Below, one piece after another: positions 15,740 to 22,238 of a stretch of 28,672 bases of DNA (position 1 is the stretch's first letter; every line of letters begins with the position of its first letter). The stretch spans positions 1 through 28,672 of the forward strand of contig JAUIJG010000006.1 of the NCBI GenBank assembly GCA_030431355.1, given 5' to 3'. The translations under genes and the position numbers were made by a program. The stretch comes from a bacterium (GTDB taxonomy: Bacteria; Cyanobacteriota; Vampirovibrionia; Obscuribacterales; Obscuribacteraceae). Below the pieces are notes generated by a model. The model was given only the letters and a program-made list of their open reading frames with translations, had not been told where the DNA came from and did no database searches.

Positions 15740-16576
15740 TTACTTAAAGTCTGGTATTGGTGCTCCTTCAGGAAGAGTAGGAGAAGCTTTCTTGGCTGGA
15801 GAGGTTTGTCTTCTGAGCCTTCGCTGTCTGGACTGAGTTTCGTGAATCTTCTGCTGTTTTTGATATGCTGATTCAATCAGTTTCACGAACGCAGGATCTT
15901 GCTTTGTTTGTTTTGCTAGTTCCAGAGCATCCTTAAATCTGTAGAGAGATTCAGTGCACTTGCCTTGCGCCGCCGCTTCTTTGGCCGCTTTGTAGAGCAG
16001 AAAAACTCTTTTGTTCACATAGTCTTTTTGTGAATTTTCATTGTTTCCAGTCTTAAGCCAAGATGGGTTGAAGTCTAGTTCTTTCTTTGCTGGCTTTTCA
16101 GGTTTTGGTTGTGTTTTTTCGCTGTGTTTTTTAGATGGAGTAGTGAAGCAAGGGTGGCCGTCGACGACGTAGCTTTTCGTCTGAAAGATGTTTGAATCAT
16201 ACAGACCAGACGCTTTTCCGTCTGTGCTTTTGACTTTGGGGTCGCCAGATTTTGCTAAGGCCTGTGACATAGAAATAGCGATTGAAAGGATGGAGAAAAG
16301 TGCTCTTCTGAATTGCTTTTCAATCTGAAACTTCAGCTTGTTTTCTTTGGTCAGAATTTTTCCGTCGAAGTCTCGTGTTATGTGAAGGCAGGCTGCGTCT
16401 TGATGTTGATCAATTAAGGCTTGTGCTTCTGGAGCGGAGAATTCGGCTAAGTTGAAAACGGATTTGTCACAGCCGCCACAGACTTTAGTCTTAGAATCTC
16501 CAGTCATGTTTTCCCAGCCATAGCAGCAGGGGGCACCTATGAAAACATCTTCTAGATCGATTCTTTTTTCAGGCAT
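15740..16576 (-). CDS. Membrane-anchored protein with N-terminal Cys-motif domain
   Basis: The protein has 278 residues. Residues 16-80 form a recognisable but unnamed domain: C17-C18-x-x-W21-x-x-M24-x-G, C33-x-x-C36, V40-F-N-L-A, E50-A, then C63-L-H-I-T-R-x-F-D-G-K-I-L-T. The same order (C-x-x-W-x-M-x-G, C-x-x-C, V-Y-N-L-S, C-V-R-x-x-R-x-D-G-T) occurs at the N-terminus of proteins from several phyla and probably binds zinc or another metal. A hydrophobic segment follows at about 90-108. The C-terminal part is a Lys/Pro-rich linker and a TPR-like helix pair (KRVFLLYKAAKEAAAQGKCT to DALELAKQTKQD). Topology would be Cys domain in the cytoplasm, tail outside. Function unknown. Start ATG 16576 lacks a clear ribosome binding site. 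Confidence 0.72.
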   Translation of the reverse strand: MPEKRIDLEDVFIGAPCCYGWENMTGDSKTKVCGGCDKSVFNLAEFSAPEAQALIDQHQDAACLHITRDFDGKILTKENKLKFQIEKQFRRALFSILSIAISMSQALAKSGDPKVKSTDGKASGLYDSNIFQTKSYVVDGHPCFTTPSKKHSEKTQPKPEKPAKKELDFNPSWLKTGNNENSQKDYVNKRVFLLYKAAKEAAAQGKCTESLYRFKDALELAKQTKQDPAFVKLIESAYQKQQKIHETQSRQRRLRRQTSPAKKASPTLPEGAPIPDFK

Positions 16577-16790
16577 GGGTTCAGTCTATATGAATAAGAA
16601 GCCAATATATCAGGGACTGTAAGATTCTAGCAGTGTTTTTGGATGTATGCTCGATTGCGAATTGGTGGACAATTGAAGTTTTGAGAGACCAGGTTATTGA
16701 TGCAAATTATTGAGACTTAGTGCGCCTTTGATAGTATCATTAATGGGGTCAATTCTAAGGATGTGCTTTGAATGGTCCGCTGTTGAAAAG

Positions 16791-17120
16791 CTAAAGATCG
16801 AGAGCGGCATAGATCAGACCGCAATAAAAGCTGCTCGCGATAGCATTGATTCCCCATTCGACAGAAGAGATAGTTTCAACGATCAATCGCTCGAGAATAA
16901 ATTGAATGAGACAGCAGATAAGAATGCCGATTGATGCATAAACTGAAAGGGCTACCAAGGATACAAGGTTTGAAATTTCGAATCTCAAAGAAGTGCACAT
17001 GAGGGTAAAATACAGAAATAGAACGCTAATATATAAGAATCTCAATGCAAAGGCTGCTAAGACAAAGACAGTCTGAATACAAATAATGCGCAGATAGAGA
17101 TTCAGCGTTCGAGTGACCAT
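16791..17120 (-). CDS. Hypothetical membrane protein, about four helices
   Basis: The 109-residue frame is very hydrophobic, with segments near residues 8-30, 30-45, 52-78 and 85-107, short Arg/Glu loops and several cysteines. Such a continuous hydrophobic pattern is unlikely in a chance frame. An AGG ten bases before ATG 17120 is a weak ribosome binding site. The plus-strand frame in the same place (16710-16934) is polar and lacks a ribosome binding site, so the minus strand is preferred. No family recognised. It is divergent from the gene at 17222. Confidence 0.5.
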   Translation of the reverse strand: MVTRTLNLYLRIICIQTVFVLAAFALRFLYISVLFLYFTLMCTSLRFEISNLVSLVALSVYASIGILICCLIQFILERLIVETISSVEWGINAIASSFYCGLIYAALDL

Positions 17121-17221
17121 AAATCTTTGCCTGAGTAGACTCGGATAATTCTAGGCTATCACGGCAGAAACATTAGAGTTTTTGGTTCAAAAGTATTTGC
17201 ATACAGTATGATACAAGCATC

Positions 17222-17965
17222 ATGGCCAGCAAGAAACGAACAGTATCATTCGCTTTGACAGCAATTGCTTGCTGTATAGTGCTTTTCGGCTTCGGTATCG
17301 AATTTGGCATTAGAGAGGGTCAACACACCAGCCTTACTCCAAACTCGGGACCCTTGCTTGATCGCATCAGGGTCATCGCTCCCAAATTCGGACATGCGCC
17401 TGTCAGGGCAGCAACAGTCGAAACTTGTAAAAGCGTTCTTCGCAAGCTTCCCTCCAAAATTTATACTCTCCTGGAGGATGGCGGCGCTACCATCAACCTG
17501 GCTCCCAACATCGAGGACAATTGGCCAGGGACTGGAGACGATCAGCGCCCCGGTGTACTAAATGTGACTATGGGCGAAGAGTCTGGTCGATGCTATGGGC
17601 GGGACGTCTGGCTCTATGAATCCGAGAAAGTCCGCGGCAGCCATAAGCTTAAGCCGGCTCGTTCTCAAGATGAGATGAAAACGCATTTGTACCAGCTGCT
17701 TGGACATGCGGTGAACGATTGTATGGGCGTGGTGACCAACAAGATAGAACTTACGAAGTTGTACGCAGAGGATTTGGACAAGATGCCCTACTGGGCTAAG
17801 TTTGAGTTCCCTGAAGAGAGGGTGAAGAATGCTGATGCGCGCGCTCTTGGCTGTTCTGAGATTATAGGAGTTCTGATTAGCGGTGAGGACTACCACCTTT
17901 ATCCAGTACTGAAGGCATTTCCTAGAACCTCTAAGTTTCTGAAAAAAGAGCTTAAGATAGATTAG
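17222..17965 (+). CDS. Exported or membrane-anchored protein resembling a degenerate zinc peptidase
   Basis: The protein has 247 residues with a signal anchor or signal peptide (basic start, then FALTAIACCIVLFGFGIEFG). The second half has the layout of anthrax-lethal-factor-like (M34) peptidases: a helix with L156-Y-Q-L-L-G-H162-A-V-N-D where H-E-x-x-H is expected, then about 50 residues on, C211-S-E-I-I-G-V-L-I-S where E-x-x-A-E-x-F is expected, and a closing Y227-P-V-L-K-A-F-P-x-T-x-x-F-L. The first His and the catalytic Glu of HExxH are replaced by Q158 and L159, so it would be inactive as a protease. This comparison is from memory of the pattern, not a search. TATGAT at 17207-17212 would give a nearly leaderless mRNA, which fits the lack of a ribosome binding site. 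Confidence 0.6.
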   Translation: MASKKRTVSFALTAIACCIVLFGFGIEFGIREGQHTSLTPNSGPLLDRIRVIAPKFGHAPVRAATVETCKSVLRKLPSKIYTLLEDGGATINLAPNIEDNWPGTGDDQRPGVLNVTMGEESGRCYGRDVWLYESEKVRGSHKLKPARSQDEMKTHLYQLLGHAVNDCMGVVTNKIELTKLYAEDLDKMPYWAKFEFPEERVKNADARALGCSEIIGVLISGEDYHLYPVLKAFPRTSKFLKKELKID

Positions 17966-17969
17966 CTGG

Positions 17970-18143
17970 CTATTTGGGCTTTGTCTCTATCTTGGTGAGT
18001 TCAGCTTCTTCGCTTGCCATGCGGCCGGTTAAGATCATTGAAAGTAAAATGGAAACTGCGATTATGATGACCAGGCTAAAGCTGACAGGGAGGGCAACCC
18101 TGTCACCGATGAACTTTTGACGATTAAATGGAAGCTTCGGCAT
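17970..18143 (-). CDS. Small single-pass membrane protein, 57 residues
   Basis: Reverse strand ATG 18143 to TAG 17970 encodes MPKLPFNRQKFIGDRVALPV, then a hydrophobic helix (SFSLVIIIAVSILLSMILTG), then a charged tail (RMASEEAELTKIETKPK). The clear N-basic, one-helix, acidic-tail layout argues for a real small membrane protein. No good ribosome binding site is seen before the ATG. It is convergent with the gene at 17222, with only 4 bp between stops. Role unknown. Confidence 0.55.
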   Translation of the reverse strand: MPKLPFNRQKFIGDRVALPVSFSLVIIIAVSILLSMILTGRMASEEAELTKIETKPK

Positions 18144-18368
18144 AAAAGGACAGGCAAATTTTTGCTATTAAGGATGACTTCGATACTAAGACTTATGGTT
18201 ATAGTAGTAGTATATATGATGCTATCTTTTAGTTGTGTGTCGCGAAGAGGAAAGTCCGATTCTAGCAGCCAAGAAACTGAATGACTTGAAAGCGAGCGCT
18301 TTAGCTTAAATACTTGGGTATCAGAATAGTCTCAACAAATTCTTTTCCTCGCAAGGAGTATTTTGCTA

Positions 18369-18644
18369 ATGCCTTCCAGTGATGATAAATCAACTAGTGA
18401 CTGGAATTGGGATGAAGCGGCAATCGCTCGAAGGAAAGTTCGAGCAGATAGAATAATTCTGCGAGCACAAGAATTGTCTAAACACCTAGAGGGTGTGGAA
18501 AGGAAAATTTTCGATTTGATGTGGCCGTTCAATGAGAGCCATAGGGAGCTTGATAAAGCTACCCTGGCAAAAGAACTTGGAATTTCTGTTTCTGAACTCG
18601 ATGATAAAGCTTTTGCTCTCTTTTCTCGTTTGCTGAAAAGTTGA
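18369..18644 (+). CDS. Small helix-turn-helix protein resembling sigma-70 region 4
   Basis: The protein has 91 residues from ATG 18369, which follows AAGGAG (18353-18358) by ten bases; a TTG at 18363 is also possible. The C-terminal half reads G-V-E-R-K-I-F-D-L-M-W, then L-D-K-A-T-L-A-K-E-L-G-I-S-V-S-E-L-D-D-K-A-F-A-L-F. This lines up with region 4 of sigma factors (E-R-E-x-x-V-L-x-L-R, then L-E-E-I-G-x-x-L-G-I-S-x-x-x-V-x-x-x-x-x-x-A-L-x-x-L). The first half is polar with a short Trp motif. No region 2 is present, so it is not a working sigma factor by itself. It may be an anti-sigma or sigma-like DNA-binding regulator. Confidence 0.6.
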   Translation: MPSSDDKSTSDWNWDEAAIARRKVRADRIILRAQELSKHLEGVERKIFDLMWPFNESHRELDKATLAKELGISVSELDDKAFALFSRLLKS

Positions 18645-18652
18645 GAGGTGAA

Positions 18653-18728
18653 TTTTGCGTTGCACATAAAATTGATGCCCATCGTATAGCTATAGCTGGT
18701 CAAAACTACAGATAGATAGAACGCAAAA
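18653..18728. repeat. Nine-bp inverted repeat bounding a 76-bp segment
   Basis: TTTTGCGTT (18653-18661) and AACGCAAAA (18720-18728) are exact reverse complements, 58 bp apart. No target-site duplication is visible outside them. It lies between the sigma-4-like gene and the promoter of the pirin cassette, so it could be the edge of an insertion, an RNA stem, or chance. Confidence 0.4.
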
Positions 18729-18761
18729 AAAATCCTGCAAAACAATGATGAAATTCTTCGG

Positions 18762-18790
18762 TTGACAAAACTAGACGACCGGTCTATTAT
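18762..18790 (+). promoter_or_regulatory. Near-consensus sigma-70 promoter of the pirin-SDR cassette
   Basis: TTGACA (18762-18767) and TATTAT (18785-18790) are separated by exactly 17 bp: a perfect -35 and a 5/6 -10. It is the best promoter in the window and reads towards the pirin gene at 19018. The start of transcription would be near 18797, giving a leader of about 220 bases. Confidence 0.75.
18772..18786. promoter_or_regulatory. TetR-family-type operator inside the promoter spacer
   Basis: TAGAC and GTCTA flank GACCG, giving a 15-bp palindrome that contains the fully symmetric GACCGGTC. It fills the spacer between -35 and -10, the usual place for a repressor. TAGAC-n-GTCTA sites of this kind are known for TetR/QacR-like repressors such as NemR. 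No TetR gene is present in the window. Confidence 0.55.
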
Positions 18791-19017
18791 AAAGCAACAG
18801 CAGGACAAAAGACGAGCGAAGAAAATAGGCCTGGCAAAACTCATCAGTGTTCTCGGAATAACCGGGTCCGCTGGTCCTGACGACGTTAGTTTAGAGGGAG
18901 CCCACTTGTCATTGGTGAAGGCAGCGGGCAGGAATTTGATGAGCCCGGTATGTCGCTTCAATAAGGCGGCGTTTACCTTATGCAACTAGATTACATGCAA
19001 ACGCACTGGAGATAGCT
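18791..19017 (+). other. Leader of the pirin gene, no confident ORF
   Basis: About 227 bases of probable 5' untranslated RNA. A frame of 75 codons (18762-18989) starts at TTG inside the -35 element itself, so it cannot be translated from this promoter. It matches no family. The leader is long for a simple repressor-controlled operon and may mark a deleted first gene. Confidence 0.35.
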
Positions 19018-19716
19018 ATGTTAACACTTCGAAAATCCGATGAAAGAGGCCATGTTGATCATGGCTGGCTAGATGCGCGGCACACATTTTCGTTTGCCTC
19101 ATATCGTGATCCGCATCATATGAATTTCCGAAGCCTTCGAGTGATGAACGAGGATGTTGTTGCACCGGAAAAGGGCTTCGGTACGCATGCTCATAAAGAC
19201 ATGGAAATCGTGACTTATGTGCTGGAAGGAGCGTTGGAACATCGCGACTCGATGGGAAATGGAGAAGTTCTTCGCCCAGGCGAGTTCCAGCGGATGAGCG
19301 CAGGAACCGGTATTACGCACAGCGAATTTAATCCGTCTGCTACTGAGTCAACTCATCTATACCAGATTTGGCTATTGCCAGAGCGGACTGGAATAGAACC
19401 AAGTTACGAGCAAAAAATGTTTGCCGCCGATGAACGTCACAATAGACTAAGGCTGGTTGCGTCGCGGGATGCGAGCGAGGGTTCCCTTTTGATTCACCAA
19501 GACGCCCGAATATACCTGTCGACGCTCGATCGCGGACATTCGGTTCAGTACGAGTTGCTGCCCCAAAGACACGCTTGGCTGCAAGTGTTGCGAGGCAGTG
19601 TGTCGCTCAACGGAAGCGAACTGCAAACCAGTGATGGCGCTTCCTTGAGCAACGAAACGGTTCTGACCATTGAAGCAATCGATGACGCCGAAATCATGTT
19701 GTTTGATTTGGTGTAA
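19018..19716 (+). CDS. Pirin-family protein, YhhW-type quercetinase
   Basis: The protein has 232 residues, the same as E. coli YhhW. The bicupin metal site is complete: H57-A-H59 in FGTHAHKDMEI and H101-S-E103 in GTGITHSEFN, identical in position to the YhhW ligands. Also present are R-x-S-D-E-R-G-x-x-D-H-G-W-L-x-x-R-H-T-F-S-F at the N-terminus and E-x-V-T-Y-V-L-E-G-x-L-x-H-x-D-S. It is a cytoplasmic metal cupin; YhhW opens the flavonol quercetin with oxygen in vitro, while the natural substrate is unclear. GGAG lies seven bases before the ATG. It is followed 58 bp on by an SDR gene, a common pairing under a TetR-type repressor. Arginine codons are mostly CGN here, against frequent AGA/AGG in neighbouring genes, which suggests transfer. 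Confidence 0.92.
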   Translation: MLTLRKSDERGHVDHGWLDARHTFSFASYRDPHHMNFRSLRVMNEDVVAPEKGFGTHAHKDMEIVTYVLEGALEHRDSMGNGEVLRPGEFQRMSAGTGITHSEFNPSATESTHLYQIWLLPERTGIEPSYEQKMFAADERHNRLRLVASRDASEGSLLIHQDARIYLSTLDRGHSVQYELLPQRHAWLQVLRGSVSLNGSELQTSDGASLSNETVLTIEAIDDAEIMLFDLV

Positions 19717-19723
19717 CACGAAC

Positions 19724-19739
19724 GCCGCGAGCTTGCGGC
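19724..19739 (+). repeat. Short hairpin between the pirin and SDR genes
   Basis: GCCGC and GCGGC pair around GAGCTT, seven bases past the pirin stop. No T-run follows, so it is more likely an mRNA-stability stem than a terminator. Confidence 0.35.
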
Positions 19740-19774
19740 AAATCTAAAGAGCAAATTCAGTAAAGGAGAATTCT

Positions 19775-20506
19775 ATGAGCAAACTGAAATCAAAAATTGC
19801 AGTCATCACCGGCGGAGCGAGCGGCATTGGATTGGCAACAGCACGACGGTTCGTAGCTGAGGGTGCTTTTGTGTATTTGGTAGGACGTCGACAAGAAGCT
19901 CTCGAAGCTGCGGTGACTGAGTTGGGTGACAGCGTGCGCGCGATACAGGGAGACATTACGGACCCTGCAAGCTTAGACAAACTGTACGAGACGATCAGAT
20001 CAGAAACAGGACGCATCGACATTCTGTTTGCTAACGCCGGCGTAGGCGACTTTGCTCCGCTCGGTGAAATCACCGAAAAGCAATTCGATTGGACGTTCGA
20101 TATCAATGTCAAAGGGACTCTATTCACGGTTCAAAAAGCACTGCCTCTGATGAGTTCCGGAGGCACGATCATTGTTACCGGATCGACAGTGGGCTCGATG
20201 GGTACTCCAGCTATGAGCGTTTACAGTGCATCAAAGGCGGCGATTCGAAATTTCGTTCGTACATGGGCGCTTGATTTGCGAGGCACCGGAATTCGTGTCA
20301 ACGTACTTTCCCCCGGCGCGACAGAAACCGAAACGCTCATGAACATGGGCAAAGAAGTGACTGACGGGCTGGCTGTTCAAACGCCTATGGGACGATTGGG
20401 CGATCCATCAGAGATTGCAGGCGTTGCTGCCTTTCTTGCATCTGACGACAGTTCGTTCATGACGGGAAGCGAAGTCTTCGTAGATGGTGGTTATGCACAG
20501 GTATAG
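19775..20506 (+). CDS. Short-chain dehydrogenase/reductase (classical SDR)
   Basis: The protein has 243 residues. G13-G-A-S-G-I-G19 is the nucleotide-binding loop; G38-R-R suggests NADP preference. N87-A-G-V, catalytic S137 (TGST), Y150-x-x-x-K154 and the P-G-A-x-x-T segment are all in place. The C-terminus [13 protein letters not shown] is the standard ending. It should be an active oxidoreductase on a ketone or alcohol; the substrate is not predictable. AAAGGAG lies seven bases before the ATG. It shares the repressor-type promoter at 18762 with pirin, so a response to an electrophile or aromatic compound is plausible. Like pirin, it looks transferred as part of a cassette. Confidence 0.93.
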   Translation: MSKLKSKIAVITGGASGIGLATARRFVAEGAFVYLVGRRQEALEAAVTELGDSVRAIQGDITDPASLDKLYETIRSETGRIDILFANAGVGDFAPLGEITEKQFDWTFDINVKGTLFTVQKALPLMSSGGTIIVTGSTVGSMGTPAMSVYSASKAAIRNFVRTWALDLRGTGIRVNVLSPGATETETLMNMGKEVTDGLAVQTPMGRLGDPSEIAGVAAFLASDDSSFMTGSEVFVDGGYAQV

Positions 20507-20515
20507 CCTGCGTGT

Positions 20516-20535
20516 GGTGTCAAAGTCTTTGCACC
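20516..20535 (+). terminator. Hairpin past the SDR stop, weak terminator candidate
   Basis: GGTG-T-CAAA pairs with TTTG-CACC (one bulged T) around GTC, ten bases past the SDR stop codon. There is no clean T-run after it, only ACTCTTT further on. It lies between convergent genes, where a terminator is expected. Confidence 0.35.
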
Positions 20536-20588
20536 AGGTACATACTCTTTGGGATTTTGGTTCAAACTACTAGTGCTGTCACTATTTT

Positions 20589-21215
20589 TCAAGCTTGTTT
20601 GACAGCGTAAACATTGCAAACGATGGTGCAGTCATCCACGGTGACAGGTACAAGAATCCTTGAGTAGTTTTCTCCTTCGAATTCATCGATACGATCAAGG
20701 TGTTGAGGGAGTGTTTCCGATACTAGAATTGAAGCGGAAATCTCCTCTCCTTCTTCGTTCCATTCAAAGCGAGGATAGCCTTCGTATTGATGAACGCTGC
20801 CCCTGAGAATGCCCTTAAGCCAGGTCCCCTCTATGCTGGAGACTATGTGATAGTTGCTCTCCCCTGGTTGCAGCGTGCCGTAAGCTGCCAGTCTGTGCTG
20901 AGGGCTACCGAAAAAAATTGAGAGTGCTTGCCGCATTGCAGTGGTATCGCAATTGATACTGGTGGCTGTCAGTCTTTCCACTTGAGGCGCAAATGTTTCT
21001 TCCAGGCAGCAACTGTTGTTTTCCAGATATTCGAGAATGCTTTTTACGGAATCCTTTAACAGCGCGAGTTTCCGCTCTTCATTGGAATCCGGCAGGATGG
21101 CTGAGTTTAAGGCTGTGAGAGAATCGGTAAGCTCCGGCTGCCATGGAAGGTGCCACTGCCTGTAGTTCAATAGAGTCTCGGATTGACTTGTGTGAGCCTT
21201 ATCTAGATTTGCCAT
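20589..21215 (-). CDS. Gamma-glutamylcyclotransferase (AIG2/GGCT-like) family protein
   Basis: The protein has 208 residues. The C-terminal 100 are a GGCT-like domain: A111-Y-G-T-L-Q-P-G binds the gamma-glutamyl part, G135-I-L-R-G-S-V-H-Q-Y-E-G-Y-P is the second strand pair, and L173-D-R-I-D-E-F-E-G-E-N-Y-S-R contains the catalytic glutamate (E178 or E180) and the following Tyr-Arg. The N-terminal 100 residues are mostly helical and not recognised. The family releases 5-oxoproline from gamma-glutamyl amines or peptides, though many AIG2-like proteins have no proven activity. It overlaps the end of the ROK kinase gene by 17 bases on the same strand, so the two are co-expressed. Confidence 0.82.
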   Translation of the reverse strand: MANLDKAHTSQSETLLNYRQWHLPWQPELTDSLTALNSAILPDSNEERKLALLKDSVKSILEYLENNSCCLEETFAPQVERLTATSINCDTTAMRQALSIFFGSPQHRLAAYGTLQPGESNYHIVSSIEGTWLKGILRGSVHQYEGYPRFEWNEEGEEISASILVSETLPQHLDRIDEFEGENYSRILVPVTVDDCTIVCNVYAVKQA

Positions 21216-22176
21216 TTTTCGCGGAAGCCATTATGGCTGCTCCTACAACACCGGCATTGTCACCAAGTTGAGAGCGAACCAGCTTCAGCTTTCGGCTGGG
21301 AATCGGCAGGGCGATTTTCTTCAGCTCCAATTCTACTGTGTCATAGTAGAGGTCCACTGCTTCTATAAGTCCGCCGCCCAGAATGATACGCTCAGGATTG
21401 AAAAAGTTGACGGTGGAAGCCAGTCCCCATGCCAAATATCGGGCTCCGTGCTTCACCGCATCCAGTACCACGGGATCGCCTCTCTTTACCGCTTCCGCCA
21501 GGACGCTGGAGCGTAGAATGCCTTTTGTCAAATCGATTTTGTCGGCAACTGTTGTTTCTTGACCGTGGTCGATGGCGCTTTTAATGGACTTGGCGATGGC
21601 TAACCTTGAAGCATAGGCTTCCAGGCATCCATAGCCACCGCATCCGCATTTTCTACCATCGGGAAATACTTTGGTGTGGCCGATTTCGCCGGCTGTTCCG
21701 GTCGCGCCTTTTAGATGACTGTCATTGACAACGATTCCAGAGCCGATGCCCGTGCCGACAAATACACAGACGAAGTGTTTTGACTTTTGACCGGCGCCAA
21801 AGTAGCGCTCGCCATAAGTGGCTACTTCCACATCGTTGCCAAGTTCGGTTCTGACGCCATATCTTGTTTCCAGGGGTTTTGTAATGGAGATATCATTGGC
21901 GCCGATGTTAGCGGCAGCCAGAAGGATGCCGCGTTGGCGGTCTACCATACCTGCGGCACCCACGCCTATGCCTTCAATTTCGTCGGCTTCCAGACCGGCT
22001 TGCTCCAGGGCTTCGTCCACGGCAGCGGAGATTCTCTCCAGCAAAGCGTCCTGGGTGTTGGCTTGTTTTGTTCTTTTCTTCTTACTGGCGATAAGCCTTC
22101 CTGTTTTCGTGTCTACCACGGCGGCAAGCACCTTCGTGCCACCCAGATCAACGCCAATAGAGTAATTGCCGGCCAT
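21199..22176 (-). CDS. ROK-family sugar kinase (glucokinase type)
   Basis: The protein has 325 residues. D10-L-G-G-T-K15 is the phosphate-1 loop and G72-A-A-G-M-V-D the start of the second loop. N114-D115 carries the catalytic aspartate, and G141-T-G-I-G-S-G the phosphate-2 loop. Zinc ligands H167, C177, C179 and C184 (GHTKV, CGCGGYGCLE) are complete. No N-terminal DNA-binding domain is present, so it is a kinase and not a ROK repressor. It should phosphorylate glucose or a related hexose with ATP in the cytoplasm; N-acetylmannosamine or mannose cannot be excluded. GGAG sits eight bases before ATG 22176. It follows the glycosidase-domain gene by 62 bp, and a functional link with wall or glycan sugar recovery is possible. 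Confidence 0.92.
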   Translation of the reverse strand: MAGNYSIGVDLGGTKVLAAVVDTKTGRLIASKKKRTKQANTQDALLERISAAVDEALEQAGLEADEIEGIGVGAAGMVDRQRGILLAAANIGANDISITKPLETRYGVRTELGNDVEVATYGERYFGAGQKSKHFVCVFVGTGIGSGIVVNDSHLKGATGTAGEIGHTKVFPDGRKCGCGGYGCLEAYASRLAIAKSIKSAIDHGQETTVADKIDLTKGILRSSVLAEAVKRGDPVVLDAVKHGARYLAWGLASTVNFFNPERIILGGGLIEAVDLYYDTVELELKKIALPIPSRKLKLVRSQLGDNAGVVGAAIMASAKNGKSR

Positions 22177-22238
22177 TTGAAATCTCCACGCTCACAAGCC
22201 CATGATCATCTTATGATACCGCTTGTTGGGCGCTTCTA

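Noticed and set aside
16710..16934. 74-codon plus-strand frame
   Set aside because: No ribosome binding site, and the opposite strand gives a more convincing membrane protein.
18248..18275. GAGGAAAGTCCG, identical to a conserved piece of RNase P RNA
   Set aside because: Only this short piece matches; the following sequence lacks the other conserved helices and the roughly 350-base length needed, so it is probably chance.
18332..18985. Long minus-strand frame (217 codons) across the promoter region
   Set aside because: It runs antisense to the well-supported sigma-4-like gene and through the promoter and operator; Ser- and Arg-rich composition is typical of a shadow frame.
18762..18989. 75-codon frame in the pirin leader
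   Set aside because: Its TTG start is within the -35 hexamer and could not be on the mRNA from that promoter; no family match.
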